Shown piece by piece: positions 17,985 to 26,400 of a stretch of 64,000 bases of DNA (position 1 is the stretch's first letter; each line of letters opens with the position of its first letter). A model generated the notes under the pieces. The model did not search any database and had not been told where the DNA came from. It saw only the letters and a list, made by a program, of their open reading frames with translations. This DNA comes from Curvibacter microcysteis (GTDB taxonomy: Bacteria > Pseudomonadota > Gammaproteobacteria > Burkholderiales > Burkholderiaceae_C). The position numbers and the translations under genes are program-made. The stretch lies in the NCBI RefSeq assembly GCF_028649435.1, contig NZ_JAQSIN010000002.1; one strand, 5' to 3'.

Positions 17985-18566
17985 ATGGAACATACCCTGC
18001 CCGCACTGCCCTATGCCATCGATGCGCTGGCCCCCCACTACTCCCAGGAAACCCTGGAGTTCCACCACGGCAAGCACCACAACGCTTACGTCGTGAACCT
18101 GAACAACCTGCAAAAGGGCACCGAGTTCGAAACCAAGACCCTGGAAGAGATCGTCAAGACCTCGAGCGGCGGCATCTACAACAACGCCGCCCAGATCTGG
18201 AACCACACCTTCTTCTGGAGCTGCATGAAGCCTGCTGGCGGTGGCGAACCTTCGGGCGCCCTGGCTGCGGCCATCAACGCCAAGTGGGGCAGCTATGCCG
18301 CCTTCAAGGAAGCCTTCGTCAAGTCGGCCGTGGGCAACTTCGGTTCGGGCTGGACCTGGCTGGTGAAGAAGGCTGACGGCTCGGTGGACATCGTCAACAC
18401 CGGCGCTGCAGGCACCCCGCTGACCACCGCCGACAAGGCCCTGCTGACTGTGGACGTGTGGGAACACGCTTACTACATCGACTACCGCAACCTGCGTCCG
18501 AAGTTCGTTGAGACCTTCCTGGACAAGCTGGTCAACTGGGAATTCGCTGAAGCCAACTTCGCTTGA
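17985..18566 (+). CDS. sodB: Iron superoxide dismutase
   Basis: A 193-residue cytoplasmic enzyme converting superoxide to peroxide and oxygen. Metal ligands are His27 (FHHGKHHNAY), His74 (WNHTFFW), Asp157 and His161 (DVWEHAYY). The Gln in AAQIWNH is the position typical of iron rather than manganese enzymes. The start ATG has GAGG a few bases upstream. It is a single-gene unit closed by a strong terminator. Length is normal for the family. Confidence 0.97.
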   Translation: MEHTLPALPYAIDALAPHYSQETLEFHHGKHHNAYVVNLNNLQKGTEFETKTLEEIVKTSSGGIYNNAAQIWNHTFFWSCMKPAGGGEPSGALAAAINAKWGSYAAFKEAFVKSAVGNFGSGWTWLVKKADGSVDIVNTGAAGTPLTTADKALLTVDVWEHAYYIDYRNLRPKFVETFLDKLVNWEFAEANFA

Positions 18567-18595
18567 TGCGACGGCGCTGAAGCCTTGCTCCCATG

Positions 18596-18622
18596 AAAAA
18601 ACGGCCCTCGGGCCGTTTTTTT
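18596..18622. terminator. Terminator after sodB, shared with the DUF192 gene
   Basis: A perfect stem ACGGCCC / GGGCCGT (18601-18616) with a 2-base loop is flanked by six A and seven T, so it can act on both strands between convergent genes. Confidence 0.88.
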
Positions 18623-18680
18623 GTTGGGGCGCCACCTGAGGGGCGTGGCGGGCAGCGCGTGCCTCGGTCGGGTGCTGGGC

Positions 18681-19160
18681 TCAGCGGCCCTCGAAAGGCG
18701 CACCGCGCAGCTTGAGGCCGGCCTTGAAGCCTTTTTTGGCAAACCAGCCCTGGTTCATCTCCAGCACATAGCGCACCGGTTGGCTGCTGCAGTGCGAGTC
18801 GGTGGTTTGCGGCTTCATGTCTGCCAAGTTGACAATGGTGCCGTCGTCAGCCACGAAGGCAGCCGTCAGCGGCAGCAAGGTGTTTTTCATCCAGAAGCAC
18901 TGCACCGCGGGCACCTCAAACACAAACAACATGCCCTCTTGCTGGGGCATCTCTTTGCGGTTCATGAGGCCGATCTGGCGCTCCAGGCCGGAAGAAGCCA
19001 CCTGAACATCAATTTGGTACATGCCCGCGCCGAGCTTGGTGCGCGGCAGGTTGAGTTGAGGTCCTTCTTGAGCCCAAGCGCTGGCGCCCGCGAAAGGCAG
19101 CAGGGCCGACAGGGCGGCAGCGAAGAGGGCGTGGCGCAGCGCGCGGCGGGGCAAAAACAT
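18681..19160 (-). CDS. DUF192 family secreted protein
   Basis: A 159-residue protein with a Sec signal peptide (residues 1-30, cut after SAWA). The mature part has the DUF192 signature: RQIGLMNRKEMPQQEGMLFVFE, then CFWMKNTLLPLTAAFVADDGTIV and YVLEMNQGWFAKKG. The function of DUF192 is unknown; it is a small beta-rich periplasmic domain. The ATG at 19160 was preferred over a TTG two codons upstream because the latter adds nothing to the signal peptide. It converges on sodB and shares its terminator. Confidence 0.9.
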   Translation of the reverse strand: MFLPRRALRHALFAAALSALLPFAGASAWAQEGPQLNLPRTKLGAGMYQIDVQVASSGLERQIGLMNRKEMPQQEGMLFVFEVPAVQCFWMKNTLLPLTAAFVADDGTIVNLADMKPQTTDSHCSSQPVRYVLEMNQGWFAKKGFKAGLKLRGAPFEGR

Positions 19161-19435
19161 GGGCAAATATCCTGGTCGAAAGCCGTCAACATGCGGCCGA
19201 ACTGGCAGGCCGCCAAGCCTTCATTTTGGCGTAAGTGAGGCCCTGCTTGGGTGCGACAGGCTCGCGCGTCTGGTGCGGCTGCCCTGGCGTGGCGAGCAGG
19301 CTCCTGATGGGCTGAGGCGGCCCGGCCAAACCCGGGCTTGACAGCCGGACCCAAAAGCTTTTGCCGCTAGAATCTTTGAGGCTTTTTCTCACCCGCTGAC
19401 CTCACTTTTTCAGCTTCCATCGGAGACCCCAGTTC

Positions 19436-20701
<1,266 letters not shown>

Positions 20702-20765
20702 AGGGCGAGCCCCATTCAGGGGCCGGATGACCGCGTGGGGCAAAACCACGCGGCCTCGCTCAAGC

Positions 20766-21776
20766 TCAGAGTTTTGACACGCGTTCCAGCTCGCTCTTGA
20801 AGAGCTTGACCACCGCCGGGTCGTAGGAGGCGGCAAACTTGTCGTGCACCGCCTTGACCTCGGCGCGCATGCGCAGCTGTTCGGCCTCGGCGATCTGGTT
20901 GAACACCATGCCCTTGGCCTTGAGCTCGTTGACGGCCTTGCTCGACACATCTCGGCTGACCACCCGCTGGTAGTTTTGGGCTTCGCTGGCCGCGTCTTGC
21001 AGCAGTTTTTGCTCAACCGGGCTGAGCTTGTCCCAGAACTTCTTGCTGACCTGGATGGGGTTGGTGGCGTACACGTGGTTGGTTTCGCTGACGTACTTGT
21101 TCACTTCATAGAACTTGTTCGACAGGATCACGGCGTAGGGGTTTTCTTGCCCGTCGACCGTCTTGCTTTCCAGGGCCCCATACAGCTCGGCAAAAGGCAA
21201 GGGCAGCGGGTTGGCCTTGAAGGCCTTGAAGGTCTCCACGAACACCGGGTTCGGGATCACACGCAGCTTCAGGCCATCCAGATCCTCCCCCTTAGTGATG
21301 GGGCGCTTGCTGTTGGTCACGTTGCGAAAGCCCAGGTCGAAAAAGCCCAGGACCACGATGCCCTTGTCGTTCAGCCGTGTCTTGAGCATCTGTCCCAGCG
21401 GGCCGTCGACCATCGCATCAGCCTGGCGCGGGTGGCTGAACAGAAACGGAAAGTCCAGCAAGCCAAACTCTTTGACAATGCCGGTCAGCGAGGTGGTGGA
21501 GGCCACCAGCATCTCTTGCACGCCCCCCATCAGCGCGGACTGCTGTTGCATTTCATTGCCCAGCTGGCTGCTGGCAAATTCGGTCACCTTGATTTTGCCG
21601 CCGCTCTTGGCGGTGACGATTTCTGCGAACTTCTTCACCCCCATGCTGGTCGGGTGGTCGGTGTTGTTCAGGTGCCCGATCTTGATGGTGCGCTCTTGAA
21701 TGTCCTGCGCCATGGCCGCCGTGCCAGCTGCCACGAGGCTGCAAATGGCGGCTAATTTGATCAGTTTGATGTTCAT
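20766..21776 (-). CDS. TRAP transporter solute-binding protein (DctP family)
   Basis: A 336-residue periplasmic receptor. Residues 1-23 are a signal peptide (cut after TAAMA). The family block KGEDLDGLKLRVIPNPVFVETFKAF carries the Arg that binds the ligand carboxylate, and LPFAELYGALESKTVDGQENPY is the other DctP signature. GGAG precedes the ATG by 8 bases. No membrane subunits (DctQ or DctM) lie nearby, so it is an orphan that must share or lack them. It is on the same strand as, and 76 bases after, the AroQ-like gene, suggesting a shared substrate theme such as a cyclic or aromatic-derived acid. Confidence 0.9.
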   Translation of the reverse strand: MNIKLIKLAAICSLVAAGTAAMAQDIQERTIKIGHLNNTDHPTSMGVKKFAEIVTAKSGGKIKVTEFASSQLGNEMQQQSALMGGVQEMLVASTTSLTGIVKEFGLLDFPFLFSHPRQADAMVDGPLGQMLKTRLNDKGIVVLGFFDLGFRNVTNSKRPITKGEDLDGLKLRVIPNPVFVETFKAFKANPLPLPFAELYGALESKTVDGQENPYAVILSNKFYEVNKYVSETNHVYATNPIQVSKKFWDKLSPVEQKLLQDAASEAQNYQRVVSRDVSSKAVNELKAKGMVFNQIAEAEQLRMRAEVKAVHDKFAASYDPAVVKLFKSELERVSKL

Positions 21777-21852
21777 GGGGTCTCCGGGTGTTGTTGTTGA
21801 ATGGGGGGTGTTCTGCGCGCGGGTCAGGGGCTTGGGGCCCACGATCCCCGCA

Positions 21853-22308
21853 TCAAGATGCGCCGGGTGCGCTGGCCAGACGCTCGGCCACCGCACGCAC
21901 GGCCAACAGGTAGCCATGGGGGCCGAGCCCGCAGATGACACCGTGTGCAGCTTGTGACACCAGGGAGTGCGTGTACGGGGCGGGCCGCTGGTGGATGTTG
22001 GTGAGGTGCACCTCAATCAGCGGCTTGCGCAGCAGCTTCAAGGCATCCAGCACGGGCACGCAGCCAAACGAGAAACCGGCTGGGTTGATGATCACCGCCG
22101 CGTCTTGCTGGGCCGCTTCTTGAATCCAGTCCACCAGAACGCCTTCGTGGTTGGTCTGCCGGAAGTCCACGGTCAAGTCCAGCGACTGAGCCAACTGACG
22201 GGAAGCCGCTTCAATTTCGGCCAAGGTGGTCGTGCCGTACAAGCCCGGTTCGCGGGTGCCGAGCATGTTCAAGTTGGAGCCGTTCAAGATGAAAAGTGGA
22301 TGCGTCAT
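21853..22308 (-). CDS. Type II 3-dehydroquinate dehydratase homologue with altered active site
   Basis: A 151-residue protein with the AroQ fold signatures: ILNGSNLNMLGTREPGLYG (the Asn, Arg and Tyr of the catalytic lid), NHEGVLVDWIQEA, PLIEVHLTNIHQR and GVICGLGPHGYLLA. In the family block usually reading N-P-G-A-Y-T-H-T-S this protein has NPAGFSFGC, so the conserved His is Phe. In the later block the usual F-R-x-H-S reads PYTHS, so an Arg is Tyr. Both normally help hold the substrate. It is therefore probably not the housekeeping enzyme but a catabolic or divergent relative, consistent with its TRAP and IclR neighbours. The gene is divergent from iclR. Confidence 0.85.
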   Translation of the reverse strand: MTHPLFILNGSNLNMLGTREPGLYGTTTLAEIEAASRQLAQSLDLTVDFRQTNHEGVLVDWIQEAAQQDAAVIINPAGFSFGCVPVLDALKLLRKPLIEVHLTNIHQRPAPYTHSLVSQAAHGVICGLGPHGYLLAVRAVAERLASAPGAS

Positions 22309-22360
22309 GGGGACCTTTGCTGTGAATGGCTTGCATTGTGGGCAGCTTGAAGCCCATCAA

Positions 22361-22389
22361 TTCCATTTTGGAAACCTGTTCCATATAAT
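22361..22389. promoter_or_regulatory. Three-half-site operator overlapping a TATAAT element, upstream of the IclR-type gene
   Basis: Between the divergent AroQ-like and IclR-type genes are TTCCA-TTT-TGGAA (22361-22373) and TGGAA-ACCTG-TTCCA (22369-22383), which share the central half-site. TATAAT follows at 22384-22389. Such overlapping dyads suit an IclR-family dimer or tetramer, probably for autoregulation and control of the AroQ-TRAP pair. Confidence 0.6.
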
Positions 22390-22472
22390 GAAAAATTGTG
22401 CACCAAGGCTTCCGAAGCTGATCCTCGCATGCGGACCATGGACGCCATAACCCCTCGCCCAGGACCCGCCCC

Positions 22473-23264
22473 ATGACGCTCGCCCTCGACCGCGGCCTCT
22501 CGCTTCTTGAACAACTCTGCGGGCAACCCGAAGGCATGTCGTTGACAGCCTTGGCCGATGAGTTGGACCTTCCGCACAGCGCTTGTCACCGACTTCTCAC
22601 GGCCTTGATCCGGCGCGGCTTCGTGCGCCAGGCGCGCAGCCAGGGGAACTACTTGCTGACCGTGAAGATTGCGTCGATGGGCCTGGAGTTGCTGAGCAGC
22701 AAGGGCATCGTCGACATCGCTGAACCCATTCTGGAGCGGCTGGCCAAAGAGTCTGGGGAGCTTGTGCGTTTGTCCATCGTCGACGGGGATCGCCTGGTCT
22801 GGGTGGCCAAGTCGCAGGGCACCCGCCTGGGACTGCGCTACGACCCCGACATGGGCATGGAGGCGCGCCTTTCCTGCACCGCCTCAGGCCACGCCTGGTT
22901 GCTGACTTTGAGTGACGAGCGCGCCCTGGCCTTGGTCAGCCAGCAGGGCTTTGGCCAGCCCAAAGACTATGGCCCCAAGGCGCCCACCACGGTGCAGGGC
23001 CTGTTGGGCATGCTGCAGGCCGCGCGCACCCGCGGCTATGCAGTGATTGATGAAGTGTTTGCCCCGGGCATGAGCGCGCTGGCAGCCCCGGTGGTGCGCG
23101 GTCAAGACACCGTAGGCGTGGTCAGCATCGCCGGTCCACGGCAACGCTGGACCCTGGCTGCGATGGAACGATTGGCGCCGGCCTTGCTGGCCGCCACGGC
23201 GGAGCTGGGGCCGCTCAGCCGGGTCTCCACGCTGTCGGGGAAGCCGCAGTTGGGACGGTCTTGA
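22473..23264 (+). CDS. IclR family transcriptional regulator
   Basis: A 263-residue regulator. The N-terminal winged helix is at residues 1-60 (LSLLEQLCGQPEGMSLTALADELDLPHSACHRLLTALIRRGFV). The effector domain follows, with LSCTASGHAWL and the late RGYAVIDEVFAPGMSALAAPV motif typical of IclR proteins. It faces the AroQ-like and TRAP receptor genes, which it likely controls in response to their substrate or product. The intergenic dyads at 22361-22383 are its likely binding site. Family members are often repressors of catabolic genes, some activators. Confidence 0.92.
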   Translation: MTLALDRGLSLLEQLCGQPEGMSLTALADELDLPHSACHRLLTALIRRGFVRQARSQGNYLLTVKIASMGLELLSSKGIVDIAEPILERLAKESGELVRLSIVDGDRLVWVAKSQGTRLGLRYDPDMGMEARLSCTASGHAWLLTLSDERALALVSQQGFGQPKDYGPKAPTTVQGLLGMLQAARTRGYAVIDEVFAPGMSALAAPVVRGQDTVGVVSIAGPRQRWTLAAMERLAPALLAATAELGPLSRVSTLSGKPQLGRS

Positions 23265-23369
23265 AAAGCCGGGGCGGGTCGGCTGGCATCCAGGTCAGGC
23301 GGGCTGGGCGCCTGGAGCTTGGGGTCACTCATGAACTCGGGAAGAGCGCAGTGCGCCGCTCCCTCGCCG

Positions 23370-23606
23370 TCAAGGCAGGCTCAAGTCCAAGCCGAGCGCC
23401 TGGGCCAAGTCGAAGGTGAGCAGCCCCAGGACCAACAGCGACAGCACAAAGACAGCGGCCACCTTGCCGCTGGCGCGCAGCACGGCACCGGTGTTGTTTT
23501 CCTTCTTTTTCCCTTGGTCGTAGTGCCACTTGATGGCGTAGAACATGCCGATGCCCAGCACGAGCACCTTGAAGGTCACGAAGACTATCGGGGTCCAATC
23601 CATCAT
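23370..23606 (-). CDS. Small membrane protein of unknown function
   Basis: I do not recognise a named family. From the double ATG at 23606 the product has 78 residues, with two hydrophobic segments (about 5-22, IVFVTFKVLVLGIGMFYAI, and 47-68, VAAVFVLSLLVLGLLTF) joined by a charged loop KWHYDQGKKKENN. An in-frame ATG at 23630 would add 8 residues; neither start has a good Shine-Dalgarno. It sits alone between the IclR-type gene and phoX. Codon pattern and hydrophobicity make it look real. Confidence 0.6.
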   Translation of the reverse strand: MMDWTPIVFVTFKVLVLGIGMFYAIKWHYDQGKKKENNTGAVLRASGKVAAVFVLSLLVLGLLTFDLAQALGLDLSLP

Positions 23607-23794
23607 TGTGGGTATTTCCAAGCGGTCCATTGAGACGGTCTATTGTGAGGAGAACTGACTCCCGTCACCGTACCAGTCGCCTGCATTTTCATGCATACCA
23701 GGGACTTGGCTCGTTTCGGGCGCGTGCGGCGGCGCGCGAACCAACCTTTTTGAAGCTGCCAGGTGTGTCTGAATTGACCCCAGCCCGGCCTCTT

Positions 23795-23828
23795 CTGTCA
23801 CTGAACTTTCATCAACAGACCCAACAAT
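23795..23828 (+). promoter_or_regulatory. Pho box and -10 element for phoX
   Basis: Two 7-base repeats, CTGTCAC (23795-23801) and CTTTCAT (23806-23812), are separated by 4 bases, the layout of a PhoB binding site. AACAAT at 23823-23828 lies 10 bases further, where the -10 of a PhoB-dependent promoter should be. The start of phoX is 60 bases downstream. This predicts induction by phosphate starvation. Confidence 0.72.
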
Positions 23829-23888
23829 CTCTTTACGTTGTTTTAACAAGTTGCCACGGTCTGGCAGTTCTCAGGAAGCTGAATCTCT

Positions 23889-25862
23889 ATGTCCCACACC
23901 TCCTCGCGTCGTCACCTGCTCAAGATGTTTGCCAGTGCGCCCATGTTGCCCCTGGCCGGAGGCAGCATGGCCTCCATGCTCAGCGCCTGCGGCGGTGGCA
24001 GCGGCGGCTCGACCTCGGTCGTCACCATGCTCAGCGCCGGCTTCACTGGCATGAGCGCACCCAACCTGTCGGCCCCGGCCGACATGGCCACGACCAAGGT
24101 GGGCTCCAGCCTCAAGGTCAGCCTGAGCAACGGCGAAGAACGTGTCTACAGCCTGGCCTACCAACCCTTCTTCCTGACCGGCACCCAAGTGCCTGATGGC
24201 AAGGGCGGCACGGTCCTGGCGGGTGCTTACTACGACATCAACAACAAGGCCATCATCGACAGCACCGTGGCCGGCAAAGAGCGTCAGTTCTTCTCCGATT
24301 CGCCGGACGGCACCTCGCTGCTGAAGCTGGATGCCGCCTCCACCGTGACCGGTGCCAAGGGCAATGTGGTCTACGCCGTGGTGCAGTTCGAATACACCAC
24401 CTGGGCCCAAGATGGTGTGACCGACATGTACGGCAAGCTGCCGTCGCCCATCGCCGTGCTGACCCTGGACCAAGACCCGGCCACCGGCAAGCTGACCCTG
24501 CTGAAGTACAGCAATGTGGACACCTCCAGCGCCAACGGCCTGTGGATCACCTGCGCCAGCAGCCTCTCGCCCTGGAGCACCCACCTGTCCAGCGAAGAGT
24601 ACGAACCGGACGCCTTCACCATCTCGAGCAACACGATGTTCCAGGCCTACAGCAAGAACCTGTATGGCGATGCGACCAAGGCCAACCCTTACCACTACGG
24701 CCACATGCCCGAAGTGACGGTCAACCCTGACGGCACCGGCAGCATCAAGAAGCACTACTGCCTGGGCCGCATCTCGCACGAGCTGATCCAGGTCATGCCC
24801 GACAACCGCACCGCGCTGATGGGCGATGACGCAACCAACAGCGGCCTGTTCATGTTCGTGGCCGACCGTGAAAAAGACCTGTCCTCGGGCTCGCTGTACG
24901 TGGCCAAGTTTGGCACGGGCTGGTCGCTGGACCCGGCAGGCGCTGGCGCCGCCGTCACCTGGATCAAGCTGGGCTCGGCCACCAGCGCTGAAATCCTGGC
25001 CCTGGCCAACAAGCTCAAGCCCACCGACATCTTCGACCGCGCCACCGTGGACCCCAAGGACGCCACCTACACCCAGATCCGCATCAGCGGCAAGGTGGAG
25101 TGGGTGCGCCTGAAGGCCGGCATGGAGAAGGCGGCTGCCTTCCTGGAGACCCATCGCTACGCTGCGCTCAAGGGGGGCTCGATGGCTTTCACCAAGATGG
25201 AAGGCACGACCGTCAACATCAAGGACAAGATCGCCTACTCGGCGCTGCAAAACATGCAGAGCTCCATGGTGCGCAACAACGCTGCCTGGGACTCGTCCTT
25301 CAACATCACGATCGAAAAGGCCTTGAACGCTGGTGGCATCCTGGCCCACACCCTGACCGGCAGCCAAAAGGACACCGCGGGCGCGGCCATCAACAGCGAA
25401 TGGGTGCCTTCGCTCACCAAGACCCTGCTGATCGGCGAAGACCTGGCCACGGCGGACGCCCTGGGCAACCTGGCCAATGCTGACAAGATCGGCGCACCGG
25501 ACAACATCAAGTTCTCCGAAAAGCTGCGCACCTTGTTCATTGGCGAGGACAGCGCCTACCATGTGAACAACTTCCTGTGGGCCTACAACGTGGACACCAA
25601 GGTGTTGAGCCGCATCGCCTCGATGCCCTCGGGCGCCGAATCCACCGGTCTGGGCGTGGTTGACGATCTGAATGGTTGGACTTACATCACCGCCAACTTC
25701 CAACACCCGGGCGACTGGATCACCAACGCCAGCGGCACTGGCCTGCACGACAAGGTCAAGACCACGCTGGACCCGCTGGTGCGCGCCAACTACAACAACC
25801 GCTTCAGCGCTGCAGTGGGTTACCTGACCGCAGCCCCCTCGCAAATGAAGCTGACGGGTTGA
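23889..25862 (+). CDS. phoX: PhoX-type alkaline phosphatase (DUF839), Tat-exported
   Basis: A 657-residue secreted protein of the PhoX family, calcium/iron-dependent phosphatases that free phosphate from organic esters. The N-terminus has a Tat motif SRRHLLK (residues 6-12), a hydrophobic stretch, and then LSAC at 31-34, a possible lipobox, so it may be a Tat-exported lipoprotein. Family blocks include PDAFTISSNTMFQAYSKNLYG, HYCLGRISHELIQVMPDNRTALMGDD and FMFVADREKDL. A Pho box lies upstream and a terminator downstream, so it is a single-gene Pho regulon unit. Confidence 0.9.
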   Translation: MSHTSSRRHLLKMFASAPMLPLAGGSMASMLSACGGGSGGSTSVVTMLSAGFTGMSAPNLSAPADMATTKVGSSLKVSLSNGEERVYSLAYQPFFLTGTQVPDGKGGTVLAGAYYDINNKAIIDSTVAGKERQFFSDSPDGTSLLKLDAASTVTGAKGNVVYAVVQFEYTTWAQDGVTDMYGKLPSPIAVLTLDQDPATGKLTLLKYSNVDTSSANGLWITCASSLSPWSTHLSSEEYEPDAFTISSNTMFQAYSKNLYGDATKANPYHYGHMPEVTVNPDGTGSIKKHYCLGRISHELIQVMPDNRTALMGDDATNSGLFMFVADREKDLSSGSLYVAKFGTGWSLDPAGAGAAVTWIKLGSATSAEILALANKLKPTDIFDRATVDPKDATYTQIRISGKVEWVRLKAGMEKAAAFLETHRYAALKGGSMAFTKMEGTTVNIKDKIAYSALQNMQSSMVRNNAAWDSSFNITIEKALNAGGILAHTLTGSQKDTAGAAINSEWVPSLTKTLLIGEDLATADALGNLANADKIGAPDNIKFSEKLRTLFIGEDSAYHVNNFLWAYNVDTKVLSRIASMPSGAESTGLGVVDDLNGWTYITANFQHPGDWITNASGTGLHDKVKTTLDPLVRANYNNRFSAAVGYLTAAPSQMKLTG

Positions 25863-25932
25863 TCCCTCGATTGACCGCTTGATCGGCACAGCACGGCCTG
25901 GGCGTAACAGCGCACCAGGCCAGTGTTTTGAA

Positions 25933-25966
25933 AGCCCTCACCTGGGAGCAGGTGGGGGCTTTTTTT
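25933..25966 (+). terminator. Rho-independent terminator of phoX
   Basis: A near-perfect 12-bp stem (AGCCCTCACCTG / CAGGTGGGGGCT, one wobble) with a 4-base loop, followed by seven T at 25960-25966. Confidence 0.88.
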
Positions 25967-26072
25967 GTGCGCCGACGCGGTTTGTCGCCCTGCCGTTTTT
26001 GTTTTTGATGCGCAAGGGTGGCCCCTTCAGTTCAGATGGTGGGGTTTGATTCAATCCTTCAATCTGGCCCGC

Positions 26073-26372
26073 TTATTGGCAGGTCTTCGATTTGTTAGCG
26101 CTGACGAGACTCACGCCCGTGCGCAGCGTGAAGCTGTCGGAGCGCTTGTTGCAGGCGTCACACGCCGGGATGATGTATTCCCCTGAGACTCGGCTGTTGA
26201 TCACGTGAGCGCCTAGCGTGGGCGTATTTTTGCATCCTTCAATGGAGCAAATAACCGGCCAGTTCATTTTGGATGGATTGAAGTTAATCCAATGCTGTTT
26301 CCAGGTGGTGCAGCCGCACTGGCGTCCACTGGTTCCATTTTTATTGGACCAGCCTGATGTTGGAACGTTCAT
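26073..26372 (-). CDS. Small Cys-rich, HNH-like putative zinc protein
   Basis: A 99-residue protein in a lower-GC islet. Two Cys pairs, C42-x4-C47 (CSIEGC) and C71-x2-C74 (CDAC), should bind zinc. Between and after them are H56 in GAHV and N75 in ACN, a layout like a degenerate HNH nuclease finger, but no final His is evident. I recall similar unnamed small proteins with a GAHV...YIIPLC..CN core in many bacteria; the function is unknown. The start at 26372 was chosen because AAGGAG lies 6 bases upstream, while the ATG at 26378 directly abuts it. That Shine-Dalgarno sits in a hairpin. Confidence 0.72.
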   Translation of the reverse strand: MNVPTSGWSNKNGTSGRQCGCTTWKQHWINFNPSKMNWPVICSIEGCKNTPTLGAHVINSRVSGEYIIPACDACNKRSDSFTLRTGVSLVSANKSKTCQ

Positions 26373-26375
26373 GGT

Positions 26376-26400
26376 CATCTCCTTAGTTAAAGAGGAGATG
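26376..26400 (-). promoter_or_regulatory. Hairpin burying the ribosome binding site of the HNH-like gene
   Basis: In the minus-strand transcript CATCTCCT (26400-26393) can pair with AGGAGATG (26383-26376) across a 9-base loop. The right arm contains the Shine-Dalgarno used by the ATG at 26372. The 8-bp stem could switch translation off until opened by temperature, a protein or another RNA. Confidence 0.5.

Noticed and set aside
19338..19373. TTGACA and TAGAAT as an icd promoter
   Set aside because: The hexamers are 24 bases apart, too far for a normal sigma-70 promoter.
23871..25889. Long minus-strand open frame opposite phoX
   Set aside because: Translation is His/Gly/Val-rich with no domain, while the plus-strand product is a clear PhoX with Tat signal, Pho box and terminator.
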